Shown here: positions 1-6,122 of the stretch, in pieces
How positions within the stretch are numbered: position 1 is the first letter of the stretch
Layout of the letters: every line of letters begins with the position of its first letter
Assembly (NCBI GenBank): GCA_030831375.1
Contig: JAURLF010000019.1
Location: 1-18,762, forward strand
Origin: Gaiellales bacterium
GTDB lineage: Bacteria > Actinomycetota > Thermoleophilia > Gaiellales > F1-60-MAGs149
Direction of reading: 5' to 3'
DNA: 18,762 nucleotides
Translations under genes and position numbers: made by a program
The notes under the pieces: model-generated
What the model was told of the DNA's origin: nothing
Database searches by the model: none
Seen by the model: only the letters and a program-made list of their open reading frames with translations

Positions 1-221
1 TCGAAGGCGGCGCGGGCACCCTTGACGGCGCGGTCGACATCGGCCGTGTCGCAGGCCGCGATCTGCGCGATCACGCTGCCGTCGATCGGGGAGACGCAGT
101 CGAAGGTCTCGCCGCTGAGGGCGTCGACGTACTGGCCGTCGATGAACGCGCGGCCCTCGGGGCTGAGGCGGGCGACGGCGTCGGCGACGGAGGCGGCGGT
201 GGGGATGGCGGTGGCGCTCAT
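1..221 (-). CDS. Aldehyde dehydrogenase (PuuC-like), N-terminal part only
   Basis: The first 73 codons of an NAD(P)-dependent aldehyde dehydrogenase are present; the rest lies beyond position 1. The ATG at 221-219 has a GGAG Shine-Dalgarno at 228-225. The translated N-terminus contains RAFIDGQYVDALSGETFDCV followed by SPIDGSVIAQIAACDTADVD and an AVKGARAAF segment. This is the typical start of the family (entry strand, 'P.TG/DG..I' turn, then the helix with 'DVDRAV..AR.AF') and resembles gamma-glutamyl-gamma-aminobutyraldehyde dehydrogenase PuuC most. The cofactor motifs and catalytic Cys/Glu are outside the window, so substrate and completeness cannot be judged. It is transcribed divergently from the secreted-protein gene starting at 358; a TACCGT hexamer at 265-260 could be its -10 box. 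Other aldehyde dehydrogenase subfamilies remain possible. Confidence 0.85.
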   Translation of the reverse strand, partial: MSATAIPTAASVADAVARLSPEGRAFIDGQYVDALSGETFDCVSPIDGSVIAQIAACDTADVDRAVKGARAAF

Positions 222-296
222 GGTCTCCGGGGGTAGTGGTCGGTGCGCGTGCGGGGCATACGGTAGGCGAAGGGCGCGGGCCCCGCCGACCCGATG

Positions 297-325
297 GTGA
301 CAGGGGCTCGTGGTGGGAGTAGCAT
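297..325 (+). promoter_or_regulatory. Sigma70-type promoter for the secreted-protein gene
   Basis: GTGACA at 297-302 (5/6 to TTGACA) and TAGCAT at 320-325 (4/6 to TATAAT) are exactly 17 nt apart. The predicted transcription start near 332 gives a leader of about 26 nt with an SD at 345-352. A start codon at 310 would lie upstream of this transcription start, so the promoter supports initiation at 358. The match is by eye. Confidence 0.55.
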
Positions 326-344
326 CGCCCGCTCACCGTTCGAG

Positions 345-352
345 AAGGGGGG
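345..352 (+). promoter_or_regulatory. Ribosome binding site that decides the start at 358
   Basis: AAGGGGGG followed by a 5-nt spacer (ttttc) and GTG at 358. The longer in-frame start, GTG at 310, has no comparable site. Starting at 358 also puts the hydrophobic signal segment at the usual distance from the N-terminus. Confidence 0.6.
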
Positions 353-357
353 TTTTC

Positions 358-1851
358 GTGTACCACCGTTTCGCCTCGCTCGGCCGCGCGGCCGTGATCG
401 CGCTCGCCGGGCTCCTCGTGCTCGTTCCGCTGGCCTTGGCCGGCGGCCACGGGCCGACCACCGCCCGTCAGGGCGACTGCGGCTCGCCCGCCGGCGGCAC
501 CCTGCCCACCGTGACCAGCGTCACCGTCGACGGCGTCCCGATCCCGGGCTCGAAGCCGGGCATGGGCAAGCTCTACTACACCACGACCACTGGCAACGGC
601 CAACTCAACGGCTCTGACTGCCTCTACCCGTGGTCGCTGCGGATCGAGCGCGACTACACGGGCGCCGGGCCCGATTCTGGCTGGTACAGCGTGGTCGGCA
701 CCGCGCCGTGGTTCCTCGACCACGCGGCGTTCGCGCAGAAGTTCAACCCGGCGTATGCGGATCTGCCCGCGGTGACCGAGAACTCGCCGATCGTCGCGGT
801 CGTCCAGCTGCCGGCGGACGGTTCGTACGCGGCCCAGAACGCCTACTGGTTCACCACGAACGGCAAACTCAGCGGTAACACCGGCATCGCCCTCAGCGGG
901 AATACCCTCACGATCACGGGGTTCCCGCGCAGCAATGTCAACACGCCCGAGCAGTGGCCGAACAACCTCCCGGCGGACTACAACGCGCTCGCCGTGGATG
1001 CCGCGACGTACTACGCTCAGTTCGGCGGGCTCAGCAACTGGGGAAACGGCGAGCCCAACGGCTACGGCGACAGCGGTGCATTCGGGCCCGGCGGCTCGAT
1101 CGCCCAGGTCTCCACGATCGGCCTGCAGTTCTCCATCCGTGCCCGGTTCGCCGGGCCCCTGGGGAAGGGCTCCGAGGAGCAGCGCGGCTCGTGGTTCGAG
1201 TCGATCAACACGCCGCGCTGGAGCACGATGTACTCCAACCAGGGCGGCAGCCCGTCTCTGCAGATGGGCATGGGCAACTACAGCGAGTACTACGCGACGG
1301 CGGCCAACACCGTGACCCGGAACGCGGGCGGCCTGCGGATGATGCTGCCCGACGCCTGGGCCACCCTCGGCTTCGGCGTCTCCAGCGCCTCCGATCCGGC
1401 GCTGATCCAGGGCGCTATCCAGGTCACCCGCACCGAGAGCGGGGCGACCACGCCCGTGGTGGCGACGACGACGCCCGTCCCGGGCGTCGGCATCGTCGTC
1501 GACATCGGCACGGTGCCGTTCTCGAGCCCGAACTACACGACCAAGAAGAACACCGCCGTGAAGGCGAAGGTCAGAGGCAAGCGCGTGAGGCTGACCTTCT
1601 CCCTGACCGCGGCACAGGCCAAGTTGGCCAAGGGCAAGGTCACGATCATGGGCGGCACGAAGAAGCTCAAGAAGCTCGGCACTTTCCCCGCCAAGAAGGG
1701 TCGGAACGCGATCACCGTGGCCTACATCAAGAGGGGCGGCTACGCCGTCAAGGCCGGCAAGATCGTGATCGGCAGCGTTACGACGGCGTCGTCGGGTGGC
1801 GGCGGCAACGGCGGTGGCGACTGCCAGAAGCAGAACTGCAGGAACAAGTGA
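358..1851 (+). CDS. Secreted protein of unknown function with Lys-rich C-terminal module
   Basis: 497 aa from GTG 358, chosen for its SD and promoter; an in-frame GTG at 310 would add 16 residues. It has a classical Sec signal peptide: MYHRFASLGR, then a hydrophobic stretch at about residues 13-28 ending in ALA before GG (probable cleavage after 28). The mature part is rich in Gly, Asn, Ser and aromatic residues and has no motif I recognise. Two cysteines (C41, C88) lie near its N-terminus and two more in the last ten residues, suggesting disulfides. At about 394-474 is a basic beta-rich module with many KK, KV and GK pairs, followed by a GGGGNGGG linker and a short Cys-containing tail. There is no LPXTG signal or C-terminal anchor, so it is probably exported and free or bound by charge. 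It is monocistronic: its own promoter lies upstream and a strong hairpin follows. Function unknown. Confidence 0.85.
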   Translation: MYHRFASLGRAAVIALAGLLVLVPLALAGGHGPTTARQGDCGSPAGGTLPTVTSVTVDGVPIPGSKPGMGKLYYTTTTGNGQLNGSDCLYPWSLRIERDYTGAGPDSGWYSVVGTAPWFLDHAAFAQKFNPAYADLPAVTENSPIVAVVQLPADGSYAAQNAYWFTTNGKLSGNTGIALSGNTLTITGFPRSNVNTPEQWPNNLPADYNALAVDAATYYAQFGGLSNWGNGEPNGYGDSGAFGPGGSIAQVSTIGLQFSIRARFAGPLGKGSEEQRGSWFESINTPRWSTMYSNQGGSPSLQMGMGNYSEYYATAANTVTRNAGGLRMMLPDAWATLGFGVSSASDPALIQGAIQVTRTESGATTPVVATTTPVPGVGIVVDIGTVPFSSPNYTTKKNTAVKAKVRGKRVRLTFSLTAAQAKLAKGKVTIMGGTKKLKKLGTFPAKKGRNAITVAYIKRGGYAVKAGKIVIGSVTTASSGGGGNGGGDCQKQNCRNK

Positions 1852-1856
1852 CGCGC

Positions 1857-1890
1857 GGCGGCGGGCGGCGGGCGACCGCCGTCCGCCGCC
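1857..1890 (+). terminator. GC-rich hairpin terminator without U-tract
   Basis: The arms GGCGGCGGGCGGC (1857-1869) and GCCGTCCGCCGCC (1878-1890) pair along all 13 positions, with one G-U. The enclosed GGGCGACC adds two more G-C pairs and closes on a GCGA tetraloop, giving a 15-bp stem. It begins 5 nt after the stop of the secreted-protein gene. No T-run follows, as in many actinobacterial terminators. It also insulates the tRNA gene immediately downstream. Confidence 0.7.
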
Positions 1891-1897
1891 GATTCGC

Positions 1898-1903
1898 TAG
1901 GCT
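1898..1903 (+). promoter_or_regulatory. Putative -10 box of the selC gene
   Basis: TAGGCT lies 6 nt before the first base of the mature tRNA (1910), so transcription would begin at or near the tRNA 5' end. No convincing -35 hexamer is visible because the terminator stem of the upstream gene occupies that position. Weak prediction, based on a hexamer and its position. Confidence 0.3.
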
Positions 1904-1909
1904 CGTCCC

Positions 1910-2002
1910 GGGGTGGCAACCGCCTGGTGGCGGATCGCGTCTTCAAAACGCGCAGGCCGGCGCAGCCCGTCGGTCGGTAGGTTCGATTCCTGCGCCGCCT
2001 CG
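1910..2002 (+). tRNA. selC: tRNA-Sec (anticodon UCA)
   Basis: 93 nt fold as a bacterial selenocysteine tRNA. The 8-bp acceptor stem is GGGGTGGC (1910-1917) with GCCGCCTC (1994-2001). The D-stem is CCGCC/GGCGG with a 4-nt TGGT loop (1920-1933). The anticodon stem is CGCGT/ACGCG with loop CTTCAAA, anticodon TCA at 1943-1945. The long variable arm has 8 bp (GGCCGGCG with CGTCGGTC, about 1954-1974). The T-stem GTAGG/CCTGC encloses TTCGATT (1977-1993). The discriminator is G (2002). The 8+5 pair acceptor/T stack, tiny D-loop and lack of U8 match E. coli selC and distinguish it from tRNA-Ser or a UGA suppressor. CCA is not encoded (CTT follows). The tRNA would be charged with Ser by SerRS, converted by SelA and delivered to UGA codons by SelB; none of those genes is in the window. 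Confidence 0.93.
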
Positions 2003-2040
2003 CTTCCGCCGCCCCGGCGTCCCGCTGCGAACAATCCCAC

Positions 2041-2547
2041 GTGGACCTCCCCGACGCCCTCCGCATCGCCGTCTCCAGCACGCTCGGCTCGAGCTGGCAG
2101 CTCGACCTGACCTCGGCGCACCTGGCGGCCGACCCGGACGCGTGGACCGACCACCCGGTCGACGATCCCGAGCCGGGGCTCGGGCCGCTGCTCGCCCTCG
2201 GCTCCCTCGTGGGCCCGGTGCTGCGCTACCGCGAGTGGGACGAGGACGGCCTCGCGGACGTCGCCGTCTACGCGCCCGACCCGGACGTGTGGCACCGCTT
2301 CGAGCGCGCGCTCGAGCGGGTCGGCGCCTGGGGCTGGCCGTCCTACCCGTCGGGCGTCGGCGACGGCGGCGCGTGGGCGATCGCGCTGCTCTGGCGCGGG
2401 CGCACCCTCGACGTGCACGGCGTCGGCGCGTGGCCGCCTGCCGGCACGGCCGCGCCGGGCCCCGAGTGGCTCGGCTTCATGCGCGCCGTCCACCGGCTCG
2501 CCGGCGGCCGCGGCTTCGACGCGTGCCAGGGGGCGGAGGCCCTTTGA
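2041..2547 (+). CDS. Hypothetical protein, 168 aa
   Basis: I do not recognise this protein. It is a soluble, acidic, Trp-rich sequence without signal peptide or membrane segment. Visible features are an N-terminal helix (MDLPDALRIAVSSTLGSSW), an Asp/Pro-rich middle with WDEDG, a helix WHRFERALERVGAWGWP, and a C-terminal segment ending in RGFDACQGAEAL. The GTG start at 2041 is the first in frame, 38 nt after the selC gene, and has no SD, so initiation may be weak or leaderless. The last codon and stop overlap the TTG start of the short-chain dehydrogenase (TTGA at 2544-2547), so the two are translationally coupled. Codon usage and third-position GC bias resemble those of its neighbours, which supports a real gene. 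Function unknown. Confidence 0.7.
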   Translation: MDLPDALRIAVSSTLGSSWQLDLTSAHLAADPDAWTDHPVDDPEPGLGPLLALGSLVGPVLRYREWDEDGLADVAVYAPDPDVWHRFERALERVGAWGWPSYPSGVGDGGAWAIALLWRGRTLDVHGVGAWPPAGTAAPGPEWLGFMRAVHRLAGGRGFDACQGAEAL

Positions 2548-3320
2548 GCACGCGCCCCCTCGCCCTCGTCACGGGCGCCTCCGGCGGCATCGGCCTCGAG
2601 CTCGCGCGCTGCGCGGCCGCCGACGGCCATGACCTGGTCCTCGTCGCGCGCCGGCGGGACGCCCTCGAGGCGCTCGCCGGCGAGCTCGCGTCGCGCTACC
2701 GCGTCGGCGCGCAGGTCGTCGCCGACGACCTCGACGACCCGTCCGCGGTCGAGCGCATCGCCGCGCAGGTCGAGCGCCCCGTCGACGTCCTCGTCAACAA
2801 CGCGGGCTTCGGCATCTGGCGTCCGTTCGCCGCGACCGACGCCGACGACCTCGACGGGATGGTGCGCGTCAACGTGCTCGCCCTGACCGCGCTCAGCCGC
2901 CGCTACCTGCCCGCGATGGCGGAGCGTGGCACGGGCGGCGTCCTCAACGTCGCCAGCGTCGCGGGCTTCCTGTCGGGCCCGAACGCGGCCGTCTACTACG
3001 CCACCAAGAACTACGTCCTCGCGCTCTCCGAGGCGCTCGCCGAGGAGGTGCGCGGCACGGGCGCCACCGTCACGGCGCTCTGCCCGGGGCCCGTCGACAC
3101 CGGCTTCCAGGCGCGTGCCGGCATGGCCCAGACCTCGATGAAGTCGATGACGATGATGGACGCGCGCACCTGCGCCGAGGCCGGCTGGCGCGGCTTCCGC
3201 GCCGGCCGCAGCGTGGTGATCCCCGGCGTCGGCAACAAGGCGCTCGCGAAGGTGCCGCGGCTCGTGCCGCGGCGGCTGATGGCGCGCATGGTCGCCGGCG
3301 TGCAGCGACCCGACGCCTAG
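2544..3320 (+). CDS. Short-chain dehydrogenase/reductase (SDR), DltE/COG0300-like
   Basis: 258-aa cytosolic NAD(P)-dependent oxidoreductase of the classical SDR family. The cofactor motif TGASGGIG is at residues 10-17, with basic residues after beta-2 (VARRRDA), suggesting NADP(H) preference. NNAG is at 85-88. The catalytic Ser (VASVAG, S138) and YxxxK (Y151, K155) have the usual 13-residue spacing, and PGPVDTGF at 181-188 is the usual post-catalytic motif. The C-terminal basic helix with VPRLVPRRLMARM is common in the COG0300 group. The start is TTG at 2544: the domain begins only a few residues later, GGAGG at 2535-2539 gives an SD with a 4-nt spacer, and the codon overlaps the upstream stop. 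The substrate cannot be deduced; ketones, acyl chains and sugars are all possible in this family. Confidence 0.92.
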   Translation: MSTRPLALVTGASGGIGLELARCAAADGHDLVLVARRRDALEALAGELASRYRVGAQVVADDLDDPSAVERIAAQVERPVDVLVNNAGFGIWRPFAATDADDLDGMVRVNVLALTALSRRYLPAMAERGTGGVLNVASVAGFLSGPNAAVYYATKNYVLALSEALAEEVRGTGATVTALCPGPVDTGFQARAGMAQTSMKSMTMMDARTCAEAGWRGFRAGRSVVIPGVGNKALAKVPRLVPRRLMARMVAGVQRPDA

Positions 3321-3337
3321 ACCCGAGCGGCCTGCGC

Positions 3338-3343
3338 TACAGT
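3338..3343 (+). promoter_or_regulatory. Putative -10 box for the cyd operon
   Basis: TACAGT lies 38 nt before the cydA ATG in the 60-nt gap after the SDR stop. No good -35 hexamer is visible. A perfect 10-bp palindrome, CGCCCGGGCG (3351-3360), lies at or just after the predicted transcription start and could be an operator, or chance in GC-rich DNA. No Rex-type TTGTGA/TCACAA site is present. Confidence 0.3.
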
Positions 3344-3380
3344 CGCCGTGCGCCCGGGCGGCGCGGGAGGCAGGAGCGGG

Positions 3381-4718
3381 ATGAGCGAGCTGATGGCCGC
3401 GAGGGCCCAGATGGGCAGCTCGCTCGCGTTCCACATCATCTTCGCCGTGATCGGGATCGGCATGCCGCTCGTGCTCCTGATCGCCGAGGGGCTGTGGCTC
3501 AGGACCGGCCGCGACGTGTACCACCAGCTCGCCCGCACCTGGTCACGCGCGTTCGCCGTCACCTTCGCGATCGGTGCGGTCTCCGGCACGATGCTGTCCT
3601 TCGAGATCGGCCTGCTCTGGCCGCGCTTCATGGAGTTCGCCGGCGGCATCATCGGCATGCCGTTCAGCCTCGAGGGCTTCGCCTTCTTCATCGAGGGCAT
3701 CTTCCTCGCCATCTACCTGTACGGCTGGGACCGGCTGTCGAGGCGCGCCCACTTTCTCTGCGGGTTCCCGCTCCTCCTCGGCGGCTTCGCCTCGACCTTC
3801 TTCATCATCGCCGCCAACTCGTGGATGAACACGCCGCAGGGGTTCGTCCTCAACGCGGCCGGCGAGGTCGTCGACGTCGATCCGATCGCCGCGATGTTCA
3901 ACCCGGCGCTCTTTACCCAGTACACGCACATGCTGTTCGCGGCGCTCGTCACGACCGGGTTCACCGTGGCGGCCGTCTACGCGTGGGGCATGCTCAAGGG
4001 CCGCCGCGACGAGTACCACCGCAAGGGCCTCGCGATCGGCCTCGCCGTGGCGGGGATCCTGATGCCGATCCAGCTCGTCACGGGCGACCTGATCGCCGTC
4101 CAGGTCACGAAGAACCAGCCGCTCAAGCTGGCCACCATGGAGGGCCTGTTCCAGACCACCGAGGGCGCGCCGCTGACCCTGTTCGGGATCCCCGACGAGG
4201 AGACGCGCACCGTCAGGGGCGGCATCGAGATCCCGTACCTGCTGAGCCTGCTCGCCTACAACGACCCGACGGCGACGGTGCAGGGCATGGAGGAGTGGCC
4301 GGAGGAGGACTGGCCCAACCCGGTCCTCGTCCACCTCGCCTACGACACGATGATCACGCTCGGCTCGGCGCTGCTGTTGCCCGGCATCGTCGGCCTCTAC
4401 GCCTGGCGGCGGCGCCCGCACTGGCTCCAGCACCGCCTGTTCCTGTGGGGCCTCGTCGCCTCGGCGCCCGCCGCCTTCATCTGCGTCGAGACCGGCTGGA
4501 TCACCACCGAGTCGGGCCGCCAGCCGTGGGTGGTCTACGAGGTGCTGCGGACCGAGGACAGCTTCACCACGGCGACGGGCATCCTGCCCTGGTTCGTCGT
4601 CTTCAGCGGCGTCTACATCCTGCTCGCCGTGCTCGGCTCGATGATCCTGATCCGCATGGCGCGCCGCCGGCGCGAGCGGCTCGCCGCCGTGGGCCCCGCG
4701 GAGGCCGCCGGTGGCTGA
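3381..4718 (+). CDS. cydA: Cytochrome bd-type quinol oxidase subunit I
   Basis: 445-aa integral membrane subunit that oxidises quinol and reduces O2 to water on hemes b558, b595 and d. Ligands align with E. coli CydA: H18 (E. coli H19), H183 with M324 (H186/M393, heme b558), and E370 (E445) just before the conserved GRQPW at 379-383. Acidic residues E98 and E105 in FSLEGFAFFIEG match E99/E107 of the proton path. It is about 75 residues shorter than the E. coli protein; the Q-loop after GDLIAVQVTKNQPLKLATMEG is short, as in many Gram-positive and CIO-type enzymes. The start is ATG 3381 because AGGAG at 3372-3376 precedes it and the N-terminal helix then has family length; an upstream in-frame GTG at 3348 lacks support. 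It overlaps cydB by 8 nt. The enzyme supports respiration at low O2 or in the presence of terminal-oxidase inhibitors. Confidence 0.97.
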   Translation: MSELMAARAQMGSSLAFHIIFAVIGIGMPLVLLIAEGLWLRTGRDVYHQLARTWSRAFAVTFAIGAVSGTMLSFEIGLLWPRFMEFAGGIIGMPFSLEGFAFFIEGIFLAIYLYGWDRLSRRAHFLCGFPLLLGGFASTFFIIAANSWMNTPQGFVLNAAGEVVDVDPIAAMFNPALFTQYTHMLFAALVTTGFTVAAVYAWGMLKGRRDEYHRKGLAIGLAVAGILMPIQLVTGDLIAVQVTKNQPLKLATMEGLFQTTEGAPLTLFGIPDEETRTVRGGIEIPYLLSLLAYNDPTATVQGMEEWPEEDWPNPVLVHLAYDTMITLGSALLLPGIVGLYAWRRRPHWLQHRLFLWGLVASAPAAFICVETGWITTESGRQPWVVYEVLRTEDSFTTATGILPWFVVFSGVYILLAVLGSMILIRMARRRRERLAAVGPAEAAGG

Positions 4719-5742
4719 TTCGACGCTCGTCCTGCTCGCCGCGTTGAGCCTGCTCGTCGGCCTCAGCGCCTACGCCGTGCTCGCCGGCGCCGATTTCGGC
4801 GGCGGCGTCTGGGACCTGTTCGCCTCGGGGCCCCGCCGCGCCGACCAGCGCGCCGCGATCGAGCGCGCGATCGGCCCCGTCTGGGAGGTCAACCACGTCT
4901 GGATCATCTTCGTGATCGTGGTGCTCTTCACGGCCTTCCCGCGCGCGTTCGCCGCGCTCTGCATCGGCCTCTTCATGCCGCTCACGTTCGTCCTGCTCGG
5001 GATCGTGCTGCGCGGCTCCGCGTTCGCGTTCCGGGCGCACTCCGAGGGCAGCCCGGCGCTGCAGCGCCGCCTCGGGCTCGTCTTCTCCGTCTCGAGCCTG
5101 ATCACCCCGTTCGCGCTCGGCCTCTGCGCCGGGGCGGTCGCCGCGGGTGCGATCCGGCCCGCCGGCGAGGGCTGGCAGACCGTGCCCGTGTCCGAGCTCC
5201 TGCGGCCGTTCCCGCTTCTGACGGGCCTGCTCGCGGTTCTGATCTGCTCGTACCTGGCCGCGACGTTCCTGACGGCGGAGGCCACCGGTGCGCTGCGCGC
5301 GGACTTCCGCCGCCGCGCGCTCGCCACCGGCGCCGCGCTCGCCGTCTGCGCCGCCCTCGGCCTCGTGCTGGCGGTGGACGAGGCGCCGGAGCACTCGACG
5401 GCGCTGCTCGAGGGCCGCGGGCTGCCGTTCGCCCTCGCCGCGCTCGTCCTCGGCATCGCGGGGATCGCCCTGATGGCGCGGCGCGCATGGCGCTGGGTGC
5501 GGCCCGTCGGCGTCGCCTTCGTGCTGGCGATCCTGTGGGGCTGGGCGGCGGCGCAGTGGCCGTACGCGATCACGCCGGTGCTCACCTTCGAGGCGGCGGC
5601 GGCGTCGCCGGCGATGCTGCGCGTCTACCTCGTCTGCCTCGCCGCCGGCGGCGTGATCCTGCTGCCCGCGCTGTGGCTGCTCTTCCGGCTCTTCAAGGGC
5701 GGTCATCCGGAGGCGGGCCGCCGTGCGGAGGAGCGGGTGTGA
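4711..5742 (+). CDS. cydB: Cytochrome bd-type quinol oxidase subunit II
   Basis: 343-aa multi-helix membrane subunit, partner of CydA. It carries the family signature YAVLAGADFGGGVWDL at residues 21-36 and GPVWEVNHVWIIFVIVVLFT at 55-74 (W58, E59 and H62 in the conserved WE.NHVW block). About eight hydrophobic segments follow, with the final helix VYLVCLAAGGVILLPALWLL before a short basic tail. Length is slightly below E. coli CydB (379 aa). The GTG start at 4711 lies 8 nt inside the end of cydA, and there is no alternative start close by, so the two are coupled. Its own stop overlaps the next gene (GTGA at 5739-5742). No cydDC exporter genes follow in the window. Confidence 0.96.
   Translation: MADSTLVLLAALSLLVGLSAYAVLAGADFGGGVWDLFASGPRRADQRAAIERAIGPVWEVNHVWIIFVIVVLFTAFPRAFAALCIGLFMPLTFVLLGIVLRGSAFAFRAHSEGSPALQRRLGLVFSVSSLITPFALGLCAGAVAAGAIRPAGEGWQTVPVSELLRPFPLLTGLLAVLICSYLAATFLTAEATGALRADFRRRALATGAALAVCAALGLVLAVDEAPEHSTALLEGRGLPFALAALVLGIAGIALMARRAWRWVRPVGVAFVLAILWGWAAAQWPYAITPVLTFEAAAASPAMLRVYLVCLAAGGVILLPALWLLFRLFKGGHPEAGRRAEERV
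5727..5733 (+). promoter_or_regulatory. Strong ribosome binding site for the 127-aa membrane protein
   Basis: GGAGGAG with a 5-nt spacer before GTG at 5739, inside the last codons of cydB. It fixes the start and shows that the small gene is efficiently translated together with cydB. Confidence 0.6.
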
Positions 5743-6122
5743 AGGGCGACGCCGCAGTCGCCGGCATCTGCGCCGGCTCGTACGCCGCGACGGGTGCGTG
5801 GGCGCTCTTCGGCGGCGACATCGCGCCGCCGTTCGACATCACGATCGGCGTCAAGGACGCGATGATCGCGGGCCTGTGCCTCGCGTGGGTGCGCGCCGAG
5901 CTGGCCGCCGGGGCGGCCCGCGCGCGCGGCCTCGCACTGGCCTGCGCGCTCGTGATCCTCGCCGACGCGTTCCTCGCCCTCGCCGGTGGCGTCGGGCCGT
6001 GGCGCACCGAGATCATCCCCGACGGCTCCCTGACGGGATCGCTCGTCGTCGGCGTCGGGCTGGTGCTGCTCGGCTTCGGGCTCGTATGGTTCGTGCGCCG
6101 TCCCGACCCGGAGCCCCGATGA
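5739..6122 (+). CDS. Small integral membrane protein coupled to cydAB, function unknown
   Basis: 127 aa from GTG 5739 (GGAGGAG SD), overlapping the cydB stop by 4 nt and the next gene by 4 nt. It has four likely membrane segments: about 6-24 (AVAGICAGSYAATGAWALF), 41-58, 65-84 (GLALACALVILADAFLALAG) and 101-119 (SLVVGVGLVLLGFGLVWFV), with a short Arg/Pro tail. The loop after helix 1 holds FGGDIAPPFDITIGVKDA, and EIIPDGS lies before helix 4. I do not recognise the family. It is far longer than the single-helix bd accessory subunits CydX, CydS and CydH and unlike them. Position and coupling suggest a role linked to the oxidase (assembly, stability or a subunit), but that is inference. Confidence 0.8.
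   Translation: MKGDAAVAGICAGSYAATGAWALFGGDIAPPFDITIGVKDAMIAGLCLAWVRAELAAGAARARGLALACALVILADAFLALAGGVGPWRTEIIPDGSLTGSLVVGVGLVLLGFGLVWFVRRPDPEPR

Noticed and set aside
310..357. Longer N-terminus of the secreted protein from GTG 310
   Set aside because: It has no SD, would lie upstream of the predicted transcription start (~332), and would put 16 polar and basic residues before the signal peptide. GTG 358 has a strong SD.
954..2543. Upstream open frame continuous with the SDR
   Set aside because: It runs in another phase through the secreted-protein gene, the terminator, selC and the 168-aa gene. Composition is shadow-like; only the part from TTG 2544 has SDR motifs.
3351..3360. CGCCCGGGCG palindrome before cydA as a specific redox-regulator site
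   Set aside because: It does not match Rex, ArcA or Fnr consensus, and such short GC palindromes are expected by chance here; mentioned only as a possible operator.
2343..3524. Minus-strand open frame across the SDR and the cydA start
   Set aside because: His/Ala/Arg-rich shadow crossing two genes and an intergenic region; no motif and no SD.
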